From Gyrodactylus bullatarudis (lineage: Eukaryota; Platyhelminthes; Monogenea; Gyrodactylidea; Gyrodactylidae): a DNA stretch of 64,000 bases. Under the pieces are notes generated by a model, which was given only the letters and a program-made list of their open reading frames with translations, did not search any database and was not told where the DNA came from. This document shows positions 48,101 through 60,100 of this stretch, in pieces. Within the stretch, counting starts at the first letter, position 1. Each line of letters starts with the position of its first letter. Both the position numbers and the translations under genes were made by a program. Location: the NCBI GenBank assembly GCA_012064415.1, contig SSNU01000293.1, forward strand, positions 8,454 through 72,453. Direction: 5' to 3'.

Positions 48101-51100
48101 AGGGATTGTCCAGCTAATTCGTACTGAAAGGGCAGGGGGGATAAATCGCACAGACCAAGTGTATGCTAAATAATTTCAGTATCAATCAGCAGAACAATCC
48201 CTGCTAATTTAGACGAGTTAGCAGTTCAGTACGAATTAGCTACAAAAAATATATAATCCTAGAATAGATTACTGATACATGAGAAAGAAAAATTATGTTA
48301 AAATTACTAGGAACTTCTCATAGCCATTGCCTATGTGAGAATGAAAATTCTCTCCACTCATCATGTACCGACCTAATTAAATTATGTTATATTTCTTTGT
48401 ATATTTCCCCATAAAAAATATTGTAAAATTGTTATGTTTATTTATGTTTCTCGAAATATACATTGTGTGCTTTACCCTATTTATTCATTCTACATCGTTG
48501 CCATTAATTTTTTAAATTACTATACCACTAATTTCAAAATGATGATAATAGGTAGGAATCGAATGAAGATAATATCGAAATTCATTCGGGAATTAACTAT
48601 GATTTTTAAAATTGACTTTTCACTTTTTGAAAGAACCATCAATTTCAACTAATCTTGAAATATAATGCAGTGTTTCCTAAAATCTCAACGACCATTTTTT
48701 TCCTTGAATAACTACTGGGTCCTTTTAATTCCATACCATTATGGATACTACTTAAGACTATTCAAATTTGTTCACTTTACTTGGAATAAGTAAGTAATTA
48801 AAGAATTTCAAGAAAAAATAATAATTTGAAACGCTTTGTAAACCTAAAAAATATCATAAGTTTTATCGATTATAATTAATTAATGATTACTCGTAGAATT
48901 CAAATATGCAATTTTGCCTAAAAACCAACTACTACAGTCTGAGTGATAACTGATTTTTGAATCGAAAATTGTCCAGATTTTTAGTCTATAATTCTTGAAC
49001 TAAAATTACAGACAAAAGATCAAAATGCGAGTTATCTAACAAATTATTATTCTGGGCTTCTAACTGACTAGAATTCTCATTCCCGAGAATTTTAAGGGGT
49101 TAATACTGTCAACATTTCATTAAAATTATATCAGAAATCCATTGTACCGTGAATGGATTCCATATTTTGATAGACGTGTGAAATTCAATGTACAAAGTAT
49201 CAAGTTTCAATTTGGTGCATTTTGAACGAAATTCCAATCAATTTTATCAATGATTTTGTAACCAGAACAAAAAATCAATTCAAGTTATCATCAATCTGTG
49301 AGCTGGAATAAAATTCAGTTCAGAAATGTTTGAAATACGTGAAAATTTCTGTAACTTGAGCTATCCAAATGTTTTTAAAAATTTCACTGACTAAAACGAA
49401 TTTTTTGTTTCCTTAAAAAATGAAAAAATATTATCAAGAATCAAATATGAAATTTATAGATAGATCGATCAATCTTTGAGTTCAAAACAACTATAACTTT
49501 CAACTTACTTGATATTTGACAGCTTTTTCTGACCTTTCATAATTCATAATTTTTAAAAATTTTTGCATTTTAAAAATTGATTTAAAAAGCTTCAACAATG
49601 TGTGTACATTTTAATATATTTTCGCAAACATCTTTCAGGAACAAAGATCTCACAAAAACTGACTATGAAAGCTTCTTCAGAGACAACAAGTTCCATACGA
49701 CCTCCATTAGTGATAGCGCAACCAAAGTTAATAATGTTTGTTCCAGGCTGATAATAATACTCGAAGATAAAATGACAACGTCTCCCTCAATTGAGTAAGA
49801 GTAAACACTTTCACATAATATTTATCTCTCAATTCTTATAAATATCGATTATACAAGTTGTGAATTAGAATTTGTTTGTTAATAAAATTGTCATTCGTAG
49901 GGACGCAGAAAAAAATCAAAATTTTCCTGTTAAGAAAAATAATACCCATGTATACATCGATACTAAAGTTGGTTGATTTGAAGTTGGGAATCTATGATTT
50001 AAACAGAGAGATCGATTTTTCACCAAGAATTCGAATTTATTAAAGATTTTTTTGAAATCCTACTCATGTTTCCCACTTTTACCTAAAAAAATATTTTAAT
50101 GAAAAATATGGCCAATTTTCAAATTCCCATCTCGCGCCAAAATCACATTTTTTCGAACTATGAACCGAAAATTTTTATTGATTTGAAAGTTGGAGGTTGA
50201 TCAAAAGAAGTTTTTCAGGATCAAGATTAGATTTTATATTCCTTTTCTAGAAGAAAACACTGTTGAAGCTAAAAAATTAATTTTGGTAATAATCGTAAAG
50301 CACAAGGAAATAACTCATGAGATATCTCAAGGGTTGGAACAAAACTAGGGCATTGTAGTCGATAATTTAAGAAATTCAAATTCTTTTTAGATATTTAACA
50401 GCTCTATTGTCTTGTTATGCCAAGATAACACCGAATCAAATCGACAAGGGCCTTCAGCTCTTGACTAGCTTCCAAAATGTCAATGAAAAGTTTTATTCCA
50501 TTGGATTAAAACATTTACAGTACTACGTCAATGTTGATGAACTATTCAAGATTGCCCTCGGTATTTACGACATCAAGTTGGCCATTAACATTGCTCGAAT
50601 CACTCAAATGGATCCCAAAGAGTATTTATCCATACTGAAGAGAATCCATGAAATCCTTCCCAATGGTAATCTCGATGATCAATTAGATTCCCTAAAGTAC
50701 AAGCAAATGGCTGAGATTGACTTGAATCTTGAGAGATGGCCAAGGGCTATTGATAACTTCTTCTTATCATCATGTAAGGTCATCATGATCAGGCGAATTG
50801 CTTGTCATTTGTGAAAGAAATGATTGATACTAATTCTTCTACTCTAGCCGAAGAGAATTGGGAGAAAATCCTTGAATTGGCCAAAAAGTATAAGCTCTAT
50901 GAAAATATCTTTTACAAGTATGAAAAGATATCAAAGGATAAAACTAGAGTGAGTACACAATCTGTTCATTTTTTCTATTCTCTCCTCTCTATGCACAAAC
51001 CCTTTAGGAATTTAAATTTTAGGGTAATACAAATTTTTAAAACTTTTTTTGGGTATTTTCAAAAAAAAACATATGTTACAGTACGTTTTGGAAATTAGAA

Positions 51101-54100
51101 TCTTCCAGAAGTTACTATTACGTTTAGGAATTTCATCTCATACTAGTACGTTTTGGAAATATTCACTTTAAGCTTAGTACGTACTATGTATAGGAAAATA
51201 CTTGGGAAAAATAGAGGGGGGGGGTCAATTCATACCTGCTCATATTCATTACGTATTAAGGATACGAAATATTTAGGACTCGTCGGTTCACCATAGCCAG
51301 GATTCGAACCCGGGTCTTCAACGTTGTCTTCTAACCATTAGACCCTCTTCATCTCCTATTACTCAAAACTGCCATAGTTTTGACACCACATACAAACTGG
51401 TTCTTTTGAATAATAACAATGTAGAGATTACAGTGTTATTATGAGGGCAACCCAAAATATGACTTAAAAAATATATATATATAAGTCATATATGACTAAA
51501 AAAATAAGAATAATTTACAAGTAGTATGAATCATATTTTTAAAATTTTCTAATGGTATCTTTTTTAAGGATTGTCTTTGTTATGAAAAAAGATCTTTCCA
51601 CTTCAGAGGTTGTAGGTTGGCAATTTTGAAGCTTAGCATACTGAATTGGACTAAGTTGAGCTTTTGACTGATCGATTATTTTACTCATACCATTCGAAAG
51701 CAAACGTTTCTCTATGTAGCTTTTAAGTCCAACCGGATCTTATAAATAGGCTTTTTCAATTAATGTTTAGTCAATCCCTTTATAAAATATAGAAAAGATC
51801 GAGTGTGTTTTACAGACGAAACTGGGACATGTTTCACATTTTGGGATGCCACCTCCTGTTTTAGAGTATTCAAGGATTTCTTCCTTTCTCCTACCAAGGT
51901 AACTTTTATATGCTCCAAATAAGGATTCTTATAGGATTTATTAGGTACAAAAATAGACCGAGCATTAAAATTTTAAAATTATCATCTTCAATGCATTCCT
52001 TCCTTTTTGCAACACATGAGGAGAATAGACACATACAAAAAAAGGGTAACGCTTCACTTCGGGTACAGCGAAAAGTTTTTTTGCGTTAGTTAATGAGAAT
52101 CAATCAATAACCTGAGTGCAATACATTTCCTATTAAGTGCTATTCTTTTCTGTTGTAGTCTATTCGAGTCTATGATTAATAATCATTGATTATATACAAA
52201 TCCTCGAATACTATTCTCCATACTTCACTTGAGGTACACTGAGCAAGCCTAATCAATAGGGTGGAAAATAAATGGAATAAAATATTGAAAAATATCTTAA
52301 AAATGGCAAAAAAATCGCAATTTTATTTTTGAAAATGGAAAAATGGGGGGAAATTTTAGTCCAGTGCGTTAGCATACGAAATACAAGTTTCTTTTTTGAA
52401 TGTTTAATTCTTATCATGAAAATACATTAGTTTTGAAAAATATCTTTCAACATAAGCTGAAATCGGCTTCCAACTCAACAAAAGATTGTACTCCATAGTA
52501 CTAATATTTTCATCTTCCATTTTTACATTTTTTGAATTTTTTTCGGTTTCGCTGGCTTTTCAAGTATCCTTTTTAAAGGATCCTCTTTATATCGAGATTC
52601 TGCACGATTTCAATTCCTTTCCTTAATGAAGTTTTATAATTCTTCATTTTTTATTCAATAGTTTTTAATAGCTTCAACCCATTTTGTAGTGAACGGAGTT
52701 GGAGGCCTTTTCAAATCTGAGAGGAAATCTCTGCGTGATTTATTTTTAATGGTGCCTTAACAGAGCCTAGGTAAGAAATTAATAGGAGAAGATGGGAAAC
52801 CGAGACAAAAGAGGACACAAAAGGATTGGAAAAAGGGGAAAAATGGAAACTTGAGATTAAAATCGCAAAATTATCTAGCAAACTAAAAGGTGTAGAGAAT
52901 TAATTTTTTGATATTTTTTTAAAAAGCACAGTTGATTATGATATCAAAAATCGAAAAAATCGCAAATTTTCCACCCTACTAATTAATGATCAGTAATCAT
53001 TCATTGATTACTAAGACTTAAATAAAAACATTCCGATTCACTAGTCTGATGCGGTAAAGCATTCTCAATCCCAAGAGGTGAATCAATCTTCCACAGTCAA
53101 TTTCAAGATAACTCGGTGTATGGCAATTGTTCGATGAATATTTGCCTTCAACGAATTATCTTGGGAAAAAAAGATATATGAATAGTACTCATAGAGGGAA
53201 TCACTGGCAAGGGTTCTCGAATTGTCTACTCACAGCCATGGTCCAGAAATTAGAGTGATGACCTCATTTGATCTAACATGAATATAGTCAAAAACCTAAT
53301 TTAAGATGAGAATGTTGACTTAACCCTCGCCCTGGTAACGGGGTCCCTGTGGATGATTTTCCTATGTCATTTTTGTCATTTCCAGGGCGAGGGTTAAATA
53401 ATTCAAGTTAACTAAATTTTGAGCATAAAACCTTCTAATAACTTGAGTAATAAACAAGAAAAAGTTCAGCTACATTAATAATCAATTTCTATGAAAAAAT
53501 GGTTGAATTAATTCAGAAATAAGCCCTGTATGATTAGTAATCATTGATTAGGCTTGCTCAGTGTAAATCAAGTGAAGTATGGAGAATAGTATTCGAGGAT
53601 TTGTATATAATCATAGACTGGAATAGACTACAACAGAAAAGAATAGCACTTAATAGGAAATGTATTGCACTCAGGCTATTGATTGATTCTCATTGGCTAA
53701 CGCATAACTCCCCCTTAAATGGAATTTTTCGCTGTACCCGAAGTGTTACCAAAAAAAGTTTTCTACGTTGTATGCAAGCCCTCTAATTTTCAACCATCTA
53801 TCTTACACTCCGTAATATATTTTTTGGATCCTTACTTTAAAGTAGACATAGCACGAGGTTTGAATCTCAAAAATGAGTTTTTCTTGATTTTTAAACCATT
53901 GTAAAGATCGTTTTCTCTTCTATCTTCTAGAAATCTTTCTCTCCGATTTTTCATTTCAGAGTGATTTTAGAGTTTTATGTGAATAAGATATATTTTTTAT
54001 GTTTTGAAAATCTCCTATACACCAATACATTTTTCGCTATATATCGTCATCATTTTTTGAAGTAAAATTTTTGAATTTAATTCATGAAAATCTTTCCATG

Positions 54101-57100
54101 TAAAAGCATCCAAATTAGCAAATGTCCCAAAATTTTGTTCAGGAAAGAAAAATATTTTGTAATTCCCTAATCAATATTTTGAAATAAATTTCAGATTGTA
54201 AGCATTAACCCCTTCGAACTCATAAGAGAACCGACAGACTTGGATCGAAAATTTTTTCGGGGATTTGATTTCTGAAAGCTATCTCAACAACTTTTACTTC
54301 AATATTTTTTTCATACGAGATCTCTTTCTGCTTGATCTGGATCAGGTCGTATACGACCTTAGGGATTTTAAAAGACTAGAGAATTATACAATCTACTTAT
54401 AAGCGACGCACACATAAAAAGCAAAGTTTATTTAGAATGAAAATCGGTAATGGAGTAGAATAAGCGTAGAAAAGTTTTCCCTGCCCCAAAATTTTTCCAA
54501 GTCAAAAAAGGTGCGTCTTGCGTACCTATTAGTATGTCAGTCACCCATTCCTTCTCTATCTCTCTTTGTTTGATGATGTAAGATGTATATTTAGGTTTGA
54601 AAATGCTGTTTTTATTAATTTCTTAGGGTTAATAATAAGGGGCTTACATCATCAAACAAAGAGAGATAGAGAAAGAATGTGTGACTGACATACTTGAAAA
54701 AATTTTGGGGCAGGGAAAACTTTTCTACACTTATTCTACTCTATTACGTGAAAATCTCTGAAACAATTTCTAATAGAATTAATACATAAATAATTATTAC
54801 AGGTAAAAGATTTACTACTCGATGGTCAGAGAGATCAATGATATAAAGTTGGTTGATCTGAAGTTGAGAATCTCTAGATGCCAGATGATGATGCCTACTT
54901 TTATCCTCTGAAGAAAATATGGTAAACTGTAGAAGTAGCAATATTTTATGACTAGAGCCTCAAAAGTACGCGGCTTTAAATTGCTTTATGCGTAATAGAA
55001 TGTCCAAAGAATATGCGTTTTTTATTTCATAAGCATATTTTTAACGTTTGAAAATCTAATTTTGATATCCAAACAACTCTCCTAGATAATCCTAGATCAT
55101 TGGAAGAGTGAACTGCCCGTTTACAAAGTCGGCCTTCTCTATCTACGTGCCAAACTTTGGACAGAAGCCTCAGAAATTTTCTTCTCAATTTCTAAGCCCA
55201 ATGAGTACACTATAGCCATGGCGAATCGATTAAATGCTCCTTCAAATGATCCTGATCACATTGCAATAGAAAAGGCTAAACCACAAATACTTCTTATGAT
55301 TGGTATTTTAATTTATGATTTAAAGGATAGAGAAGTATAAGTATATATTGCATTTTTGACTTATTTAACCTGTTACTAAGTTATATAAACGAATCAAACC
55401 ATGATAATAAAGTGAATTCTCTAATAATCGCATACAAAAAATACCAGCTCGATAAAATTCTAGAGCTAACTTGTGATCCTTTCTAAGAAAGTCGACTTTC
55501 TATTTAATATCTCTACTATTAAGTAGATGAAAACTTTGATAATCTGAGGTTTTTTGTGGGTTTTTTGAAGCCTGGCTTATAATTGAGATTTCGGACTAAG
55601 AAAATTTGATAGATATTCAAAATTATGATACATGATTTTTTATAGCCAAGGCAAAATCTGTCAACCAGTACCAGCAGGCTGTTCAGATTGCTGAAAAACT
55701 TCTCGCTGATGTCACTTTGGCCTGTGAAATCGCCATTGAAGGGGACCTCTACAATCTATCCAAATTATATGCAAGTTCAAATAATTTTATTACAACTCCT
55801 CTTATGAGAAAAACATCATTTGAGTTGATATCATGAACTAGAAGGGATAGTTCTTTCGGAAAAATCAGTTAAAATATCAGGTTAAAATTCTCACTTCAAT
55901 TGAGGTTGAAATTATTAGATTCTGAAAATTTGAGAATTTTTTAGCGTTCAGATCTCGAGAAATATAGCATCGGCACTTTTTACATTTTAATTTTCTAAAT
56001 CTAAATGATTTTTCACCTTGATTAAAAAATTCATTCAGATTTTAAAATTTTCAATGTGAAAAAAAGGCGAGGTTTTCACCGTTTATGGTTAGTTTTGAGT
56101 ATTAAGAAAGTGTTATTTTGCTAGACTATAAAATTATCCAGGCTACTCAAAAGAAGATGTGAAATTTTTTCCTCTAATCTTTTATATTATTATTTTAATA
56201 GATTTCCAAATCTCCTGAAAAAAGATCAGACTTGGAGAGTAAACTTTCGAGAAGCCTTCAAAAGCAATACCAAACCTATTACGATATGATAACTAGGAAG
56301 CATCAAGAGTTCTCCAATTACTTCAGTCGTCTTGTCTCTCTAAGGAAAGAACACGCGGCCGATTCCATACGTAGAAGGTTGGCAATTCAACGCGGTGAAA
56401 TCGACCCTCTTGATGATTCTGTATCTGAGATGTCTATCTTCTCCATGTCAAGCCAAAAGACCAGCTCTTCAACCTTGTCAAATTCGAGTATAAAGACTAA
56501 AGCGTGAGTAAAGTATTGATAACACGGCGTGTCACTGGAGTTACTAATTGATCAAAATTATTTAGAGAAATTAACTAAATGCCTAACAACTGGATATCAT
56601 TGAATAGAAAATTAAATTCTGCGTTGATTGGGTTATGTATGTACGGGAAAGAGAGGAAAAATCAAATCAATTGAAATTTATTGGAAAAAAATTCATGAAA
56701 TTTGTATTTTCACATCAACTCACGGCTTCAAATACAGCTATTCTCGATGAATTTGGGAATTCTTGATTTATAAAAATGTAACTTTTTCATCAAGGTAACT
56801 TTTTGGTAACCGATTCAAAAAGTACACTTTCACTGATTTAAGAAAAAAAACTCGAAGAAAATTTCTATTTTGGAAAATTTGAAGAGAAATTTAGCGCTAT
56901 TTTTTCCATTTTTTTTAGACTTTGAGTTGAAAATTTTCGTTGATTTCAAGGTGTGAGATGAATCAATTGTTATTTATCTGGATCAATAGGCAAGAAGAAC
57001 AATAATGGTCGGAGAGATTTCAGGAAACATTCCATTTACGTGCGAAAGTCTACTTTCTATTTTGAGATCATTTTTACTGCTTGGAAACTAATAAATTAGG

Positions 57101-60100
57101 ATGATCCAAAATCAGTTTAAATTCGTATCAGGTTCATTTTAGTATCACAAGATCGAAAGTTGTTAAAAAATCATTCCAGAAAGTGGATCATTCTATAATT
57201 GGATACATTTTATAATAGTAAATTAAGGGAAATTTCTTGAAAACTGTTGGAATAGAGAAAATTGAAAAATTCTAATCTGTCATTTCTCCCCAAATCTCCT
57301 TACCAAATATAATAACAGATTCCCTTTCAATTAACACAATCTAGATTCTAAATTGCAAATATATTTCCACTGAAATTATAAAGAAGTCCCATGATGTAGT
57401 TGTAAGATGAGTAGAACTTTTATTTAAGTCAATATTAACCTTGAATCTTACTCTATATTTGAAACTAAAGCTAGTTGACATGAAGATGAGAATTTACTAC
57501 TTTGAAAAAAAATCGATATTTTTTTCTCCGTAAAGTCAGGAATAATATAACCCTTAAAGTCCCAGAGATTTTTTCTATTAAATAAAGCTAGTTGACATGA
57601 AGATGAGAATTTACTATTTTTACAAAAAATTCGATATTTTTCTCCGGATTCACAGAAAAAAACAATTTTTTGAATTCTAAAACGGAATGAGCTAATAAGT
57701 TGTTTATATTCAGAAAAAAATTCAATCTGGCCAAAATTAGGCCAACTTCGGATTTCGAAAATGCACCAAATTTCCACTTTTTCAACTTTTGAACCCAAAA
57801 TTTTTATCGATTTCGATGATTCGAAGCAGTAAAATTCAGATTTTTGGGAACAACATTGAACGAAGAATTTGAATTTGGCGATAGATATAGCGAAGATCTT
57901 ACTGTTTCAGTGAAAAAAATTTGGGATAATTTGCCTTGGTGGTAATCGAAAAATTAAAATCGTTCGATTTCTCACAGTAATGACGAATTTCAGTGACTTT
58001 GTGCAGGTGAATTCGAATTCTTCGTTCAATGTTGATCCGAAATATCATCATTTAACTGCTTCGAATCATCGAAATTTTGAGCTCAAAAGTTTAAAATTTG
58101 GTGCCTTTTCGAAATCCAAAAATTCGCCTAATTTTGGTCAGATTGAATTTTTTTCTGAATATAAACAACTTATTAGCTCATTCCATTTATAATTCAAAAA
58201 ATTGTTTTTTTTGTGAATCCGTAGAAAAATATCGAGTTTTTTGTAAAAATAGTAAATTCTCATCTTCATGACAATTAGGTTTAGATTATTTTTTAATCCA
58301 AAAAGCTTTGGAAATAGGTTTTCATAAAACTGTTTTAAATAAAAATTGAATTTTCGGAAAAATAAATCGAATAACTTGAGACTTTAGCGTATTGCAGGAG
58401 ATTAATAAACATCCTACCAAATGGGGGAGGGGATAAACGAAGTATTTTCTGAGGCTTAGATAAACAATTATGAGTTTTTTTAATGATATGTTATAGAAAT
58501 AACCCACTTGAAGTCCAAGTGATAATTATTTCTAATTCCCTGATGAAATTAATCAAAAGTTGTGCTAATTAAAAAATGAAATCGAACCTAAAATGTTTAC
58601 CAATTTCGAAGATTTAGATCAGTTAAATGCTGATGTTTGTGACGAAGATTTCGAATTCAGAAATTCGTCATTACTGTGGGATCGCTTCTAATCTTTGAAA
58701 TCAATAAATATTTTGATCGAAAGTTGTCTAAAAAGTTTTTGAAAAGTATTTGGAGCTTTTACGAAATTCGTCATAGTCTAATGTTGGCCAGAATCTGAAT
58801 TCCTTGTCGAAAGCTGACTTATTATTTCAAAGATGGATTATTTTAAAAGAGCACTTTTGGCTCTAAATCCAGTTATCTTCCAAATTATAAGTGTTATAGA
58901 GCAGGCGATTGTATATATGAAATCTTTATCTATTTTTGACGTTAAAAAGTTATTTTGTTTTCTCTTAAGACCTCGAAAAAAAACGTTCTAATATTTTTAA
59001 AATATTTGACTACATTTTGAAAAAAATCATTCTTCTTCAAGTAACTTTGGTTAGCACCAATCAGAGGCTATCTTCATGAATTATACATATTTTTGTAGCT
59101 CAATAAATTTCCTTTCTAATGAGTGGAGAAAAAAGTATCTTTCAGTTCAAACTATAGCTCAAGAAAGTGTTGTGTTCCACTGGTGGACCAATGAGACATG
59201 AAGGGCTAAACAAATTTTGGGCTCATTTCATCGTTTGAAAAATATGATTTTCCTAACCATCCCAGCAAAATATATCTCAACTTTTTCATTAAAAAAAACG
59301 AAAATTTTCTCAAATTCATATAATGAACCCCTACTTATCAATTAGAGATAAAAATTAACTTTTTTCAAACTAGTCATGCTATTTTATTCACATCTCACTT
59401 GTGATCTAATTCAAATTTTACCATTTTGCAAACAGAAATCTTATCAAGAAGAGAAAACCCAAGAAGACCCAATGGAATCTAAAGGAAGGAAGTCGATTCG
59501 AGGAAATTGCTCTCATTGAAGCTCTTGCCAATAGTTACCAGCAAGTTCAAAATCTTGCAAGTTAGTTCAAGACAATCCACCTGTATAATTGTATCTTCTT
59601 CCAAATTTTTCTTTAAAATCCTATTAGAATTTACCGTAGTTCTCTGGTCAGAATTAGTAATGGGCTCATTTATTTTATGTTGATACAGATTAAACCTTTC
59701 AAACCAAATCTTTCTAATGATTTTAAAACATAATTTTGAACCAAGTAGTTCTTCAGGGAGCTGTTCGGCATAGATAGGCTATAACGTTGTTCGATTTAAA
59801 AAAAAATTTTCTTGATTCTTTCTTAATTTTTTCTTAGCTGAAATAAACGATCTCTCCATGTACCTAATGCTGGAATCAATGAATCTGGAGTCGGAAAAAA
59901 TCATTGACGCCTACAACAGACTTTTATCTGAGCAACTAGGCCATGTCAATAAAATTTGGGACGATTACATTCTCGGAAATGTCATCCCAGATCCAGATGA
60001 TCCTGCGCCCAGTAGAAAGACTTATGATTTCAAGGAGCCCTTCCTGAACTTCCCGCCAAACTTGACTATTCAAAAGATTGACAAAATCTTTTCAGCACAT

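Larger units (their letters stand above)
52045..53750. mobile_element. Long-inverted-repeat (foldback) element with 8-bp duplication
   Basis: Both ends start GGTAAC then, after a small gap in one, ACTTCGGGTACAGCGAAAA. The arms pair for about 200 bp (left 52045-52256, right about 53545-53750), including CTGAGTGCAATACATTTCCT. Flanking AAAAAAAG at 52037-52044 and 53751-53758 is an 8-bp duplication, though it is A-rich. Two other elements are nested in it. No transposase of its own was recognised. Confidence 0.75.

Noticed and set aside
51285..51356. tRNA gene on the minus strand (good B box)
   Set aside because: No standard cloverleaf could be drawn with a normal anticodon arm and acceptor stem, so I call it tRNA-like.
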